A stretch of 64,000 nucleotides of DNA from W-Chloroflexi-9 sp045863195 (lineage in GTDB: Bacteria; Chloroflexota; Dehalococcoidia; UBA2979). The notes beneath the pieces were generated by a model. The model searched no databases. It was given only the letters and a program-made list of their open reading frames with translations, and was not told the origin of the DNA. Within the stretch, counting starts at the first letter, position 1. Every line of letters begins with the position of its first letter. The translations under genes and the position numbers were made by a program. The stretch covers positions 1-64,000 of the forward strand of contig BTUI01000002.1 in assembly GCA_045863195.1 (NCBI GenBank), given 5' to 3'. This document shows positions 16,271-24,418 of this stretch, one piece after another.

Positions 16271-17530
16271 ATGTCCGAGGGCGATGCCGGCTGGCCGCGC
16301 GTCCTGATCGTCGCGCCGCCGCCGATGAACCTGCTGGCGGGCGGCGGCGTCACGCTGCACCGCATGTTCAGCCGCTGGCCCGCGTCCCACCTCGCGCAGG
16401 TGTACGCGGAGGACGTGGCGCCGGACGCCAGTCGTGCCTCCGGGTACTACCGGGCGGTACGACCGCCGACCTCCATCCGTCCGCGGCTCCTGCGGCACGT
16501 CGTAGGGGCCGGGCTGGTGGCGGCCGGCCGCGCGGACGTGAGCATCTTCGGCGGGCGGCCGTCCACAGCGGTGCGGGCGTTCGTGGACCGCTTCCGCCCC
16601 GACGTGATCTTCCTGATCCTGGCGTCCCATTCGCTGAACAGCGTCGCGCGGTCGCTGGCGAAGGAGTGCGGCATCCCGCTGGTGACGTGGGTGCCGGACG
16701 ACTACCTGCCGAGTTACCCGCAGCGACGCATGCCGGGGGGGCGCCTCGGGTGGCGCGTGATGCACGAGATCGTGAACCGCGGCGCGCGGCGCGTCTTCGC
16801 CGAGTCCGCGGTGCACCTGGGGATCACGGAGGCGATGAGCCGCGAGTACTGGGTGCGGTACGGCTACGACTTCACGCCGATCTACAACTCCGTGGACATG
16901 GCCGCGTGGCCACCTCGGCCGCTGCGCGAGCCGGGCGAAGGACTGCGGGTCGTCTACTCCGGCTCCATCTTCGACACGACGCAGCGCGATGCGCTGCTCG
17001 ATGTACGCGACGCAGTTGCGCTGCTGCGCGAGCGAGGCGTGGACGCGCGGCTGGAGGTGTTCAGCAACGACTGGCGGAAGCCGCACCTCCAGGCCGCGCT
17101 CGAGCGCCTGCCGGTGTCCACGCTGCGCGCGCTGGTGCCGATGGAACAGGTGCGCGCGAACCTGCAGGACGCGGACGTGCTGGTGATGCCGCTGTCCTTC
17201 GACGACACCGCGAAGTCCTACATGCGGCTGTCGATGCCGGGGAAACTGGCGGAGTTCATGGCGTCTGGCACACCGATCCTCGCGTACGGGCCGCCCGGCA
17301 CGGTGCAGATGGAGTTCGTGCGCGAGCAGCAGGCCGGGCTGGTTGTCGACCACCGCTCCGTGCCGGACCTGGCGGACGCGCTCGACCGGTTGCGCACGGA
17401 TGGGGTGCTGCGCGAGCGCCTCTCCGCCCGCGAGCGCGCGGTCGCGGCCGACACGTTCGCGCTGACCGTGGTCCGCTCTCGCTTCGAGCGCGCCGTCTGC
17501 AGCGCGGTCGGGCGCGAGCCGCCGGCCTGA
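16271..17530 (+). CDS. Glycosyltransferase (GT4-like), paralogue of the 12237 gene
   Basis: A 419-aa GT-B glycosyltransferase two bases after the dehydrogenase stop. It opens RVLIVAPPPMNLLAGGGVTL and has HRMFSRWPASHLAQVYAEDV, closely echoing the 12237 gene, so the two arose by duplication. The acceptor side includes LVTWVPDDYLPSYP; the donor side has VVYSGSIFD, LVPMEQVRANL and SMPGKLAEFMASGTPILAYG with a Glu soon after. It is likely a cytoplasmic repeat-unit enzyme with unknown sugar specificity. Confidence 0.78.
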   Translation: MSEGDAGWPRVLIVAPPPMNLLAGGGVTLHRMFSRWPASHLAQVYAEDVAPDASRASGYYRAVRPPTSIRPRLLRHVVGAGLVAAGRADVSIFGGRPSTAVRAFVDRFRPDVIFLILASHSLNSVARSLAKECGIPLVTWVPDDYLPSYPQRRMPGGRLGWRVMHEIVNRGARRVFAESAVHLGITEAMSREYWVRYGYDFTPIYNSVDMAAWPPRPLREPGEGLRVVYSGSIFDTTQRDALLDVRDAVALLRERGVDARLEVFSNDWRKPHLQAALERLPVSTLRALVPMEQVRANLQDADVLVMPLSFDDTAKSYMRLSMPGKLAEFMASGTPILAYGPPGTVQMEFVREQQAGLVVDHRSVPDLADALDRLRTDGVLRERLSARERAVAADTFALTVVRSRFERAVCSAVGREPPA

Positions 17531-17534
17531 CACG

Positions 17535-19013
17535 ATGAGCGAGGACGCCGCCCGACGGCTGCTGCGGCAAACCACCGTGTACATGTCGGGCCAGGTGGTG
17601 CGCGCGATGGCGGCCGCCGCCCAGATTCCGCTCTTCGCGGCGGCGCTGCCGCCCGCCGAGCTCGGCCGGTTCGTCACGGTGCAGGCGGTCGCGTTGCTGA
17701 TGCGGCTGGCGGGCCAGGTGAACCTGACCGGCGGGCTCTTCCGCGTCCTCGCCGAGCACCACGCGACAGACGATGCCCGGGCTGCGCGCCGGGACGTGAC
17801 TTCCACCTTCGTCGCCACGCTCCTCCTGTCCACGGTCGTGGCGGTGGCGATTGCGGTCGGTGCGCGCGTGCTGGAACAGTGGTGGCTCGCGCCGCGCTGG
17901 GTGCCGCTCGCAGATATCGCGGCGATCACGCTCGTGCTGTCGCTGCCGCGCGACCTCGCGGACATCGTGTTGCGCGCCACGCACCGGGCGGGCGCTGCTG
18001 CGGCGCTCGCCAGCGTGACCGCGCTGCTCACGCTCGGGGGGTGGATGACGGCGCTGCTCGTCCTCGATGGCGGTGCGCTGGAGATGCTGCGTGCGAGCGC
18101 CGCTGTCTCGGCGCTCGTTGCGATCCCCTCGCTCGCGGTGCTCGCGCCGTACCTCGGCGCGGACGCGTGCTCGCGCGAGGCGCTACGACGGATCGCGAAG
18201 ATCGCGCTGCCGACGATCCCGGCGGTGAGCATCGACTGGGCGCAGCAGTACGCCGACCGCTTCTTCATCGGCGCGTTCGTGGGCGTGGAGGCGGTGGGCG
18301 TGTACGGATTGGCGCACCGGGTCGCGTCCTCGCTGCGGGACGTGGCGTTCACGGGCCTGCAGTCGGCGTGGGATCCGTTCACCTACACGGAGCACAGGCG
18401 GCCGGACGCGGCCCGGCTGTACGGGCGCGTGACCGGGTATTTCGCGATCGCCGGGATGGCCGCCGTGGTCGCGACCGCTGCCGGGATCGGGCCGCTGCTC
18501 GCGATCCTCGATGCCGATGGCGTGTACGCCGGTGCTGCGCCGCTCGTCTTCTTCCTGGCGACGGCGTACTGGCTGAGCATGCTGCGCCACATGTTCCTGG
18601 CGCCCACGGCAGTGCGAGAGCGCACCGACCGCGCGCTGCCGGTGTGGGCCGCTTCCGGCGTCTCCGCGGTGGCGTTCAGCCTCCTGCTGATCCCGGCGTT
18701 CGAGGCGGACGGCGCGGCGTGGGCGAAGGTCGCGACCTACGCCGTGGGCGCGCTCGTGGCGATCCCGGTGGGCCGGCGTCTCTGGCGTATCGAGTACGAC
18801 TGGCGCGTGTTCATCGCGGTCGTGGTCGCGGGCGTGGCCGCCTACGCAGTCGTGGACACGCTGAGCGCCGGCCCGGCGATCATCGCGCTGATCTGGCAAC
18901 CGCTCGCCGGGCTCGCGGTCCTTGTGGCCGTCCTGCTGATCTCGCGCACGATCACGACGGCCGACGTGCGCTCCGTGATGCGCACCGCACGACCGAGGGG
19001 TGTCCGCCGATGA
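17535..19013 (+). CDS. Polysaccharide flippase (Wzx-like, MATE/MVF fold)
   Basis: A 492-aa integral membrane protein with about 12-14 hydrophobic helices. It has the polysaccharide biosynthesis/flippase layout, with a hydrophilic loop near the middle (WAQQYADRFFIGAFVGVEAVGVY) characteristic of Wzx-type transporters. It probably moves the lipid-linked oligosaccharide across the membrane for the polymerase at 13490. ATG 17535 is 4 nt after the glycosyltransferase stop, and its own stop overlaps the next start. Confidence 0.8.
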   Translation: MSEDAARRLLRQTTVYMSGQVVRAMAAAAQIPLFAAALPPAELGRFVTVQAVALLMRLAGQVNLTGGLFRVLAEHHATDDARAARRDVTSTFVATLLLSTVVAVAIAVGARVLEQWWLAPRWVPLADIAAITLVLSLPRDLADIVLRATHRAGAAAALASVTALLTLGGWMTALLVLDGGALEMLRASAAVSALVAIPSLAVLAPYLGADACSREALRRIAKIALPTIPAVSIDWAQQYADRFFIGAFVGVEAVGVYGLAHRVASSLRDVAFTGLQSAWDPFTYTEHRRPDAARLYGRVTGYFAIAGMAAVVATAAGIGPLLAILDADGVYAGAAPLVFFLATAYWLSMLRHMFLAPTAVRERTDRALPVWAASGVSAVAFSLLLIPAFEADGAAWAKVATYAVGALVAIPVGRRLWRIEYDWRVFIAVVVAGVAAYAVVDTLSAGPAIIALIWQPLAGLAVLVAVLLISRTITTADVRSVMRTARPRGVRR

Positions 19014-20623
19014 TGCCGAGGCATGCACCGCGGGCGGCGGTGGCGGCGGCGGTCGTCGCGCTGCTGCTCACCGCTGGGGGCGGGTGGTGGTGGCTCGCGG
19101 GCGGCGCGCCCGAGGTCACCCTGACCGTGCGGCGAGTGGATGCGGCCGGCGTTGTGAGCGAGACGCCGGTCATCCTCGACCCGCGGCGCGTCGGCATCGT
19201 CGTGGTGGACGTGTGGGACTCGCACCCTGACCCAGTGGCGGCGGAGCGGGTGGAGTCGCTGGTGCCGGCGCTCAACCGGTCGCTGGACGCCGCGCGCGAC
19301 CTGGGTATGACGGTGTTCATCGCGCTGGCGGACGTGCCCGTGGAGGCGATCCCCGGCGGCACCCCCGCACGCCCCGACCGGCCGCAGATGCCGTTCGCCT
19401 ACCCGGGGCGGACGGCCGTATCGCCCGCGTATGCGGAGATCCCGTACTTCAACGCCGCCGAGGGCCAGACCCAGGTGCCGCCCACGGTGGAGGTCCCCGC
19501 GCGGCCGCTGTGGACGACCGTGCACCCCGACCTGCGCCTCGATCCGCGCGACGTAGTCCTCGACGCGCGCGAGTGGTGGCCCGCCGACCGCGAGGAGTCG
19601 TGGGCCTCGATCTCCACGCGGCAGCTGTACTGGGAGTCCGTGGACCGGGGAATCACGCACCTGGTGTACGTGGGTGTCCATACGAACTGGTCCGTCTTCA
19701 CGAAGAACTTCAGCATGGAGCCAATGCAACGCGCCGGCTTCACGGTGCTGCTCGCGCGGGACCTGTCGGACGCCTACACGGGGAACGGCGTGGACTGGGA
19801 GCCGGTCCCGCCGTCCGAGGCGGCGTGGCTCAGCCCGGACGCCGGGAACCGCCTGGTCAACGACTACGTGGCGCGGTGGATGGGGGGGACGGTCGATTCC
19901 GCCGACTGGGTGCGCGCGGCGGAGGCCGACTACGCGACCCACCTCGCCTCGCAGCCCGCGCTGATCGCGTACTGGCGGTTCGAGGGCGACGCCGGCGACC
20001 AGCACGTGCAGGACGAGCGTCGCGCGGAGGGCGCGTGGCTCGCGGGCGACGCAACGCAGGGCATCCCCGGGGCGTTCGAGGGGACACGGGCGCTGGCGCT
20101 GGCCGGTCAGGGCGCGGCGGTCGTCGCGCCGCTGTACCGCGCGGACCTGCCGCCGGGCGGGCCGCTGGCGGTGCTGTCCGGCGGGCCGACCACGCTCGAA
20201 CTGTGGTTCCGGGTGGACGCGCTCGGGCCGCCGGTGGTGCTGCTCCAGCAGGACGGGGAGCAGCCGCTGCGGGTCGGCCTCGACGAAGGCGGGCGACCAG
20301 CCGCGACCTCCGGCGCCGCGTCCGTCGCAGCGGAGCATGTGGTGGAGCCGGGCCGCTGGCACCACCTGGCGGTGACGTTCGACGGCGCGGCGGGTGCGAT
20401 CTGGCTCGACGGCGAGCGCGTCGCCGCAGGCGCGCTACCCCGCGCCGGGACGCCCTCGACAGCGCCGATCCTCTTGGGTGCAGCCGGGCTGGTGAGCGTC
20501 GAGCATGACGGGACGGTGGTGCCGGCGCTGACCGCGGGCGTCACGGGCGCGATCGATGAGGTCGCGGTGTACGCGGGCGTGCTGCCGGACGCGACGATCC
20601 GGACGCACGCACGCGCCCGGTAG
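19010..20623 (+). CDS. Isochorismatase-like/LamG secreted protein lacking the catalytic Cys
   Basis: A 537-aa protein with an N-terminal signal/anchor helix (residues ~8-30), an isochorismatase-like domain (~45-300) and a C-terminal LamG/concanavalin-like domain (~320-537; WYRFEG-type opening YWRFEGDAGD, LELWFRVDA, WHHLAVTFDGAAGAIWLDG). The usual active-site Asp is seen in VVVDVWDSH. The position of the catalytic Cys in the GVxTNxCV loop reads GVHTNWSV, that is Ser228. The hydrolase is therefore probably inactive, or uses Ser, and may act as a glycan-binding or structural protein. ATG 19010 overlaps the flippase stop. Confidence 0.65.
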   Translation: MMPRHAPRAAVAAAVVALLLTAGGGWWWLAGGAPEVTLTVRRVDAAGVVSETPVILDPRRVGIVVVDVWDSHPDPVAAERVESLVPALNRSLDAARDLGMTVFIALADVPVEAIPGGTPARPDRPQMPFAYPGRTAVSPAYAEIPYFNAAEGQTQVPPTVEVPARPLWTTVHPDLRLDPRDVVLDAREWWPADREESWASISTRQLYWESVDRGITHLVYVGVHTNWSVFTKNFSMEPMQRAGFTVLLARDLSDAYTGNGVDWEPVPPSEAAWLSPDAGNRLVNDYVARWMGGTVDSADWVRAAEADYATHLASQPALIAYWRFEGDAGDQHVQDERRAEGAWLAGDATQGIPGAFEGTRALALAGQGAAVVAPLYRADLPPGGPLAVLSGGPTTLELWFRVDALGPPVVLLQQDGEQPLRVGLDEGGRPAATSGAASVAAEHVVEPGRWHHLAVTFDGAAGAIWLDGERVAAGALPRAGTPSTAPILLGAAGLVSVEHDGTVVPALTAGVTGAIDEVAVYAGVLPDATIRTHARAR

Positions 20624-20632
20624 CGCCCCGCG

Positions 20633-20658
20633 AGGGCCGGGCCTGTTGATCCGGCCCT
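20633..20658 (+). terminator. Hairpin after the LamG gene
   Basis: An 8-bp perfect stem AGGGCCGG/CCGGCCCT with a 10-nt loop begins 10 nt after the stop. No T-run follows, so termination may be partial. Confidence 0.45.
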
Positions 20659-20685
20659 GACGTCCCGAATATCGAAGGATCGGGG

Positions 20686-20691
20686 TATCCT
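20686..20691 (+). promoter_or_regulatory. -10 hexamer TATCCT before the epimerase gene
   Basis: TATCCT lies 36 nt before ATG 20728 in the spacer after the LamG hairpin, suggesting that the epimerase gene has its own promoter. No consensus -35 is visible. Confidence 0.35.
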
Positions 20692-20727
20692 CTCTGAGGC
20701 GGCCGGAGGGGACATGGAGCCGAGATC

Positions 20728-21747
20728 ATGACGGAGCCGACGCGTGTGCTCGTGACCGGAGCCGGCGGGTTCATCGGTCACCACCTCGTGAACCGTCTCA
20801 AGGCGCAGGGCTACTGGGTGCGGGGCGTGGACCTCAAGGAGCCCGAGTTCGAGCCGAGCCGCGCGGACGAGTTCCTCCTCCTGGACCTCCGTCGCTGGGA
20901 GAACTGCCTGACCGCGACCCGTGGCATCGACGATGTCTACGCGCTGGCGGCGGACATGGGCGGCATGGGGTTCATCTCCAACCACCACGCCCAGATCCTG
21001 CACAACAACATCCTGATCTCCACGCACACCCTGGACGCTGCGCGCGAGAACGGCGTGCGGCGCTACCTGTACTCCTCCTCCGCGTGCGTGTACCCGGAGT
21101 ACCGCCAGCAGGACGAGCACGTGGCGCCCCTCCGCGAGGACGAGGCGTATCCCGCCGCGCCGCAGGACGCCTACGGCTGGGAGAAGCTGATCACGGAGCG
21201 GCTGGCGGAGCACTACCGCCAGGACTACGGCATGGACGTGCGCGTGGTCCGCTTCCACAACATCTACGGCCCGCTCGGCACGTGGGACGGCGGCCGCGAG
21301 AAGGCGCCCGCCGCGCTCAGCCGCAAGATCGCGATCGCGAAGATCTCCGGCAACCTCGAGATCGAGGTCTGGGGCGACGGCGAGCAGACGCGGACGTTCT
21401 GCTACATCGACGACTGCGTCGAGGGCCTCATGCGCCTCATGGACTCCGGCTACACGCAGCCGCTGAACCTGGGCCGCGACGAGATGGTGAGCATCAACGA
21501 GCTCGCCTCGATCATCGCGGGGGTCGCCGGGGTGGACGTGACGCTGAAGCACGTGGACGGCCCGCAGGGCGTGCGCGGCCGGAACTCCGACAACTCGCTG
21601 TGCCGCGAGGTCCTCGGCTGGGAGCCGCAGATCACACTGGAGCAGGGCTTCGCCCTCACGTACCCGTGGATCGAACAGCAGGTGCGCGCGACGTACTTCG
21701 CGGGCCAGCCGCAGAACGAGGGCGTGCTGACGGGGCGCACCGCGTAG
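20728..21747 (+). CDS. GDP-mannose 3,5-epimerase-like NAD-dependent SDR
   Basis: A 339-aa extended short-chain dehydrogenase/epimerase. NAD binding is by VTGAGGFIGHHLVNRL. The catalytic Ser-Tyr-Lys set is visible as YSSSACVYPEY and YGWEKLITE. The phrases ADMGGMGFISNHHAQILHNN and FHNIYGPLGTWDGGREKAPA are characteristic of GDP-mannose 3,5-epimerase, and the tail NLGRDEMVSINELA fits too. It would make GDP-L-galactose or a related sugar for the glycan. It is the last gene of the locus and is followed by a strong hairpin. Confidence 0.82.
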   Translation: MTEPTRVLVTGAGGFIGHHLVNRLKAQGYWVRGVDLKEPEFEPSRADEFLLLDLRRWENCLTATRGIDDVYALAADMGGMGFISNHHAQILHNNILISTHTLDAARENGVRRYLYSSSACVYPEYRQQDEHVAPLREDEAYPAAPQDAYGWEKLITERLAEHYRQDYGMDVRVVRFHNIYGPLGTWDGGREKAPAALSRKIAIAKISGNLEIEVWGDGEQTRTFCYIDDCVEGLMRLMDSGYTQPLNLGRDEMVSINELASIIAGVAGVDVTLKHVDGPQGVRGRNSDNSLCREVLGWEPQITLEQGFALTYPWIEQQVRATYFAGQPQNEGVLTGRTA

Positions 21748-21772
21748 CCGCCCGCCCTCAGACGGAACGACG

Positions 21773-21803
21773 ACGGCCACACCGAGAGGTGTGGCCGTTT
21801 CGT
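21773..21803 (+). terminator. Rho-independent terminator of the polysaccharide locus
   Basis: An 11-bp perfect stem ACGGCCACACC / GGTGTGGCCGT is closed by a GAGA (GNRA) tetraloop and followed by TTCGTT. It lies 26 nt after the epimerase stop. Confidence 0.82.
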
Positions 21804-21821
21804 TGAGGTGCCGGGAACGCA

Positions 21822-21848
21822 ACCGGGCCGGCGATGGGCCGGCCCGGT
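21822..21848 (-). terminator. Second hairpin, terminator for the converging small gene
   Basis: An 11-bp perfect stem ACCGGGCCGGC / GCCGGCCCGGT with a GATGG loop lies 23 nt downstream (on the minus strand) of the 53-aa gene. It is back to back with the plus-strand terminator. The T-run is weak (TTGCGTT). Confidence 0.6.
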
Positions 21849-21871
21849 GCGGGTCTGGGTCACACGGCGGA

Positions 21872-22033
21872 CTAGCCGGCGGCCTGGGCCTCCAGGTACT
21901 TGGCGGGGTTGCCGATGAAGCGGTTGCGGCAGCCCAGGTCGTTGAAGACGTACCAGGCGCCGTTGTGCATCCACTTCATCCCGTTGGCGGTGTCGAACGC
22001 CTTCCCGCACACCATGCAGGTCTGTTCAGCCAT
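21872..22033 (-). CDS. 53-aa zinc-ribbon/TRASH-YHS-like protein
   Basis: A very short gene that begins MAEQTCMVCGKAFDTANG and continues with NDLGCRNRF and a PAKYLEAQ helix. The CxxC pair followed by one more Cys and the GCRNRFIGNPAKYL tail match the YHS/TRASH style of small metal-binding domains (typical ending: CxxxFxxNPxxY). It may be a metal sensor or chaperone, or a stand-alone zinc ribbon. A purine-rich GAGGGAAGGGAA lies ahead of ATG 22033, and minus-strand TAACAT (22071-22076) could be its -10. It has its own hairpin terminator. Confidence 0.75.
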   Translation of the reverse strand: MAEQTCMVCGKAFDTANGMKWMHNGAWYVFNDLGCRNRFIGNPAKYLEAQAAG

Positions 22034-22129
22034 AGGTGTTCCCTTCCCTCGCTGACCGGCCGGACGAGCCGTATGTTATTCCTGCCTGCAAGCGTTCCCT
22101 GTGAGAAGAGGAACAATCGCCGGGAACGC

Positions 22130-22411
22130 CTACTTCTGGCGCGTCGCGCCGTTCGAGCCGGGCGCCGCGGACTTCTTCCAGAGCAGCGTCTGCTGCGTCT
22201 CGTCTTTCCAGGAGGAGCGGACGCGCAGGCCCATCTCCTTCGCGGCTTCCCGGAGCAGCCGCTTCACCGTGCCGGGTCGGTCGCCGGGTTCGAGGTCGAT
22301 CGCGCCCGCCTCGCCGGACTGGAGCGCCTTCCGGTACGGCTCGCGTGAGATGCGCGCCGGACCGCGCCCGACGACGACTTCACTGGGATCGAGTTTCTTG
22401 AAGCGCGGCAT
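22130..22411 (-). CDS. Hypothetical 93-aa basic protein
   Basis: I do not recognise this protein. It is hydrophilic and basic, with no signal or membrane helix: PRFKKLDPSEVVVGRGPARI, then a helix (EPYRKALQSGEAG) and RPGTVKRLLREAAKEMGLRV. The layout suggests a small RNA- or DNA-binding protein, but this is only an impression. ATG 22411 is preceded by GAAGAGGGA. Upstream lie a minus-strand TATACT hexamer (22436-22441) and a 17-bp inverted repeat (22473-22489). Synonymous positions are G/C-rich, supporting a real gene. Confidence 0.55.
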   Translation of the reverse strand: MPRFKKLDPSEVVVGRGPARISREPYRKALQSGEAGAIDLEPGDRPGTVKRLLREAAKEMGLRVRSSWKDETQQTLLWKKSAAPGSNGATRQK

Positions 22412-22472
22412 GTTCCCTCTTCCGCTGCGGGCCGGAGTATATCGGCCGACCGGAAACCTGCGCGCAGATCAC

Positions 22473-22489
22473 GCATACATACGGTATGC
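22473..22489. promoter_or_regulatory. Operator-like inverted repeat upstream of the 93-aa gene
   Basis: GCATAC and GTATGC are separated by ATACG in an unusually AT-rich patch about 60 nt upstream of the 22411 start. This is the size and symmetry of a dimeric repressor site. No regulator is encoded next to it. Confidence 0.35.
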
Positions 22490-22572
22490 ATCTTGGGATG
22501 ATGTTGCTGCGGATAATCGAACGGTAAGCGGTGCGCGAGAGTCGCATCGCGACCGCGAGTCGCGGCGGTCCG

Positions 22573-24291
22573 CTAGAGGTGGAACAGTTGCCGCATGCGG
22601 CTGAGCGCGCCACCGTTCGCGCCGCCGTTCGTCGGAGCGGGCGCGTCGAGGGCGTCCGGCGCGGGCGTCGCGGACGCCTCGGACGGTGGCGCGGTGACGG
22701 CGGGCGCTGGCGGGTCCGGCGGCGGCGACGGCGGACGCGGCCGTTCGCGCAGCGCGCGTTCGAGCGCGCGCCATCGAGGCCCGGCGACCTCCCGGAAGAC
22801 CGGTCGGAAGGCGGCGCGGCGCGCGGCCATGATCTCGCGCTGGCGCGCGATCAACTCGCCAACGGCGACGAGCGTCTCCGGCGGCAGCCGGTCGGTATGG
22901 GTGCGGACGGTGGCGCGCAGCCACTCGATCATCACGTCCGCATCCTGGTGCTCCCCGAGCAGGTCCTGGAGCCGCTTCACGGACTCCGTCATGCGCTGCG
23001 CGGGGCGGCCGTACAGGTCGCCGAACAGTTCGAGCGAGTAGCGCAGCCGCTTGCCACGGATGCGCAGCGCGTGGAACTCGACCGGCGGTGAGCCCGGCGT
23101 CAGGCGGCCGCCATCGCGGCGGACGGCGCGGACGCGGCGGGTGAGGATCGGCGCCGCGAAACCTCGGACCTCGGTCGGCGGGATCGCCGGGGGTGGGCCT
23201 TCGCGGAGCGCGGCGGACATCGCGGCGACCATCGTCGCGTAGCGCGCGCTGTCGAGCAGTTCGATGAGGCGCGCACGCTCCTCCACGCGCTGCTCCTCCA
23301 GGATCGCGACGAGCGGGGCGAGCGCGTATGCCTCCTCCTCCGGGGCGGCGGCCTGGAGGGCCTGCATCCCCTCGATCTGCACATCCAGATCGCGCACCGC
23401 ACCGAGTTCGTGGCCGGCCCACTGCAATTCGTCGCGCAGCGTTTCGAGGCGTGCCGGGAGCACGGCGCGGAACAGCGCAATGGTGGCACGCAGGCGGCGG
23501 GTGGCGACGCGCATCTGATGCAGCGCCTCGATGTCCTCGCCCAGTCGGGTGCCGGGCTCGTGATGCAGGAACTCCGCCCAGTGGCGGCGGAGCCAGACGA
23601 AGCCGTACTCCGCTGCGCCAGCGGACGGGTCCAGCACCGTGGAACCGAAGTCGAGGGCCGCGCGCGGGGAGAGCGAGGCGGCCGCGAGCGCCGCTTCGAA
23701 CTTGGAGGTGGTGGCTGGGGTCAGCCCGCAGTCGCGGGCGAGCGTCTTCACGAAGCCCGCCAGTTCGCGTTCGATCGCTGGCTCGATCACCTCGACCTCG
23801 ACGCGCCGGAGCGTGCCGGCGACGGCCCCATCGTGGAGCAGCGCGGTCTCGTCCAGGTCCACGCTGGCGACGGCGTGGCCGTGTCGGAGCACGGCGACCG
23901 GGCGGCGGCGCGTGCGTACCTCCACGAGCGGCGCGAGCGGCTCCGCGGCAGCGATCGTCCGCACCCGCGTCGCGACCTCGCCGTCGCCGCCGAGGATCTC
24001 CGGGCCGTCCAGCGCCTCGGTGACCTCGCGTCGCGCGGAGAGGTCGCCGTGGCCGCGGTCCAGCGACTTCAGGGTCGCCTCGTAGCGGTCACCCTTCGCG
24101 CGGCGGCGGAGCGTGAAGCCGGCGCGGTGGACGCGCCAGTCCGCGGTGTCCAGGTAGATGTCGACCTGGTCCTTCGGCTCGCCGAGGGCGAACGCGAAGG
24201 GAGCATGTACCGGCTGGGACTCCAGCCAGCGCTCCACCACCGACAGGTCGGCGGCGTCGAACTGCCATTCGCGCTCGATGATGTCGACCAT
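22573..24291 (-). CDS. CYTH and CHAD domain protein
   Basis: A 572-aa protein. The N-terminal CYTH domain (~1-200) binds triphosphate or polyphosphate-like ligands; visible are EREWQF, FTLRRRAKGDRYEATLKS, EVRTRRRPV and ASVDLDETALL. The C-terminal CHAD domain (~225-490) is an all-helical polyphosphate-binding module rich in His/Arg: LHQMRVATRRLRATIALFR, GAVRDLDVQIEG, HALRIRGKRLRYSLELFG and EHQDADVMIEWL. The last ~60 residues are a Pro/Ala-rich tail. A start at ATG 24312 is also possible, but MVDIIEREW fits the CYTH opening. A minus-strand TAGCCT (24316-24321) could be its -10. It probably acts in polyphosphate handling. Confidence 0.85.
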   Translation of the reverse strand: MVDIIEREWQFDAADLSVVERWLESQPVHAPFAFALGEPKDQVDIYLDTADWRVHRAGFTLRRRAKGDRYEATLKSLDRGHGDLSARREVTEALDGPEILGGDGEVATRVRTIAAAEPLAPLVEVRTRRRPVAVLRHGHAVASVDLDETALLHDGAVAGTLRRVEVEVIEPAIERELAGFVKTLARDCGLTPATTSKFEAALAAASLSPRAALDFGSTVLDPSAGAAEYGFVWLRRHWAEFLHHEPGTRLGEDIEALHQMRVATRRLRATIALFRAVLPARLETLRDELQWAGHELGAVRDLDVQIEGMQALQAAAPEEEAYALAPLVAILEEQRVEERARLIELLDSARYATMVAAMSAALREGPPPAIPPTEVRGFAAPILTRRVRAVRRDGGRLTPGSPPVEFHALRIRGKRLRYSLELFGDLYGRPAQRMTESVKRLQDLLGEHQDADVMIEWLRATVRTHTDRLPPETLVAVGELIARQREIMAARRAAFRPVFREVAGPRWRALERALRERPRPPSPPPDPPAPAVTAPPSEASATPAPDALDAPAPTNGGANGGALSRMRQLFHL

Positions 24292-24418
24292 GCGGACGCG
24301 CCCTCTCCGCATCCAAGGCTATCAGCGAGCGCGCGACCGTGCGTCAAGGCGAGGGGCGTCCCGTGCCACCGATCGGGTAGGCTCCCGAGAGCGACCGGGA
24401 CGCATCGGACAGGCGGCG

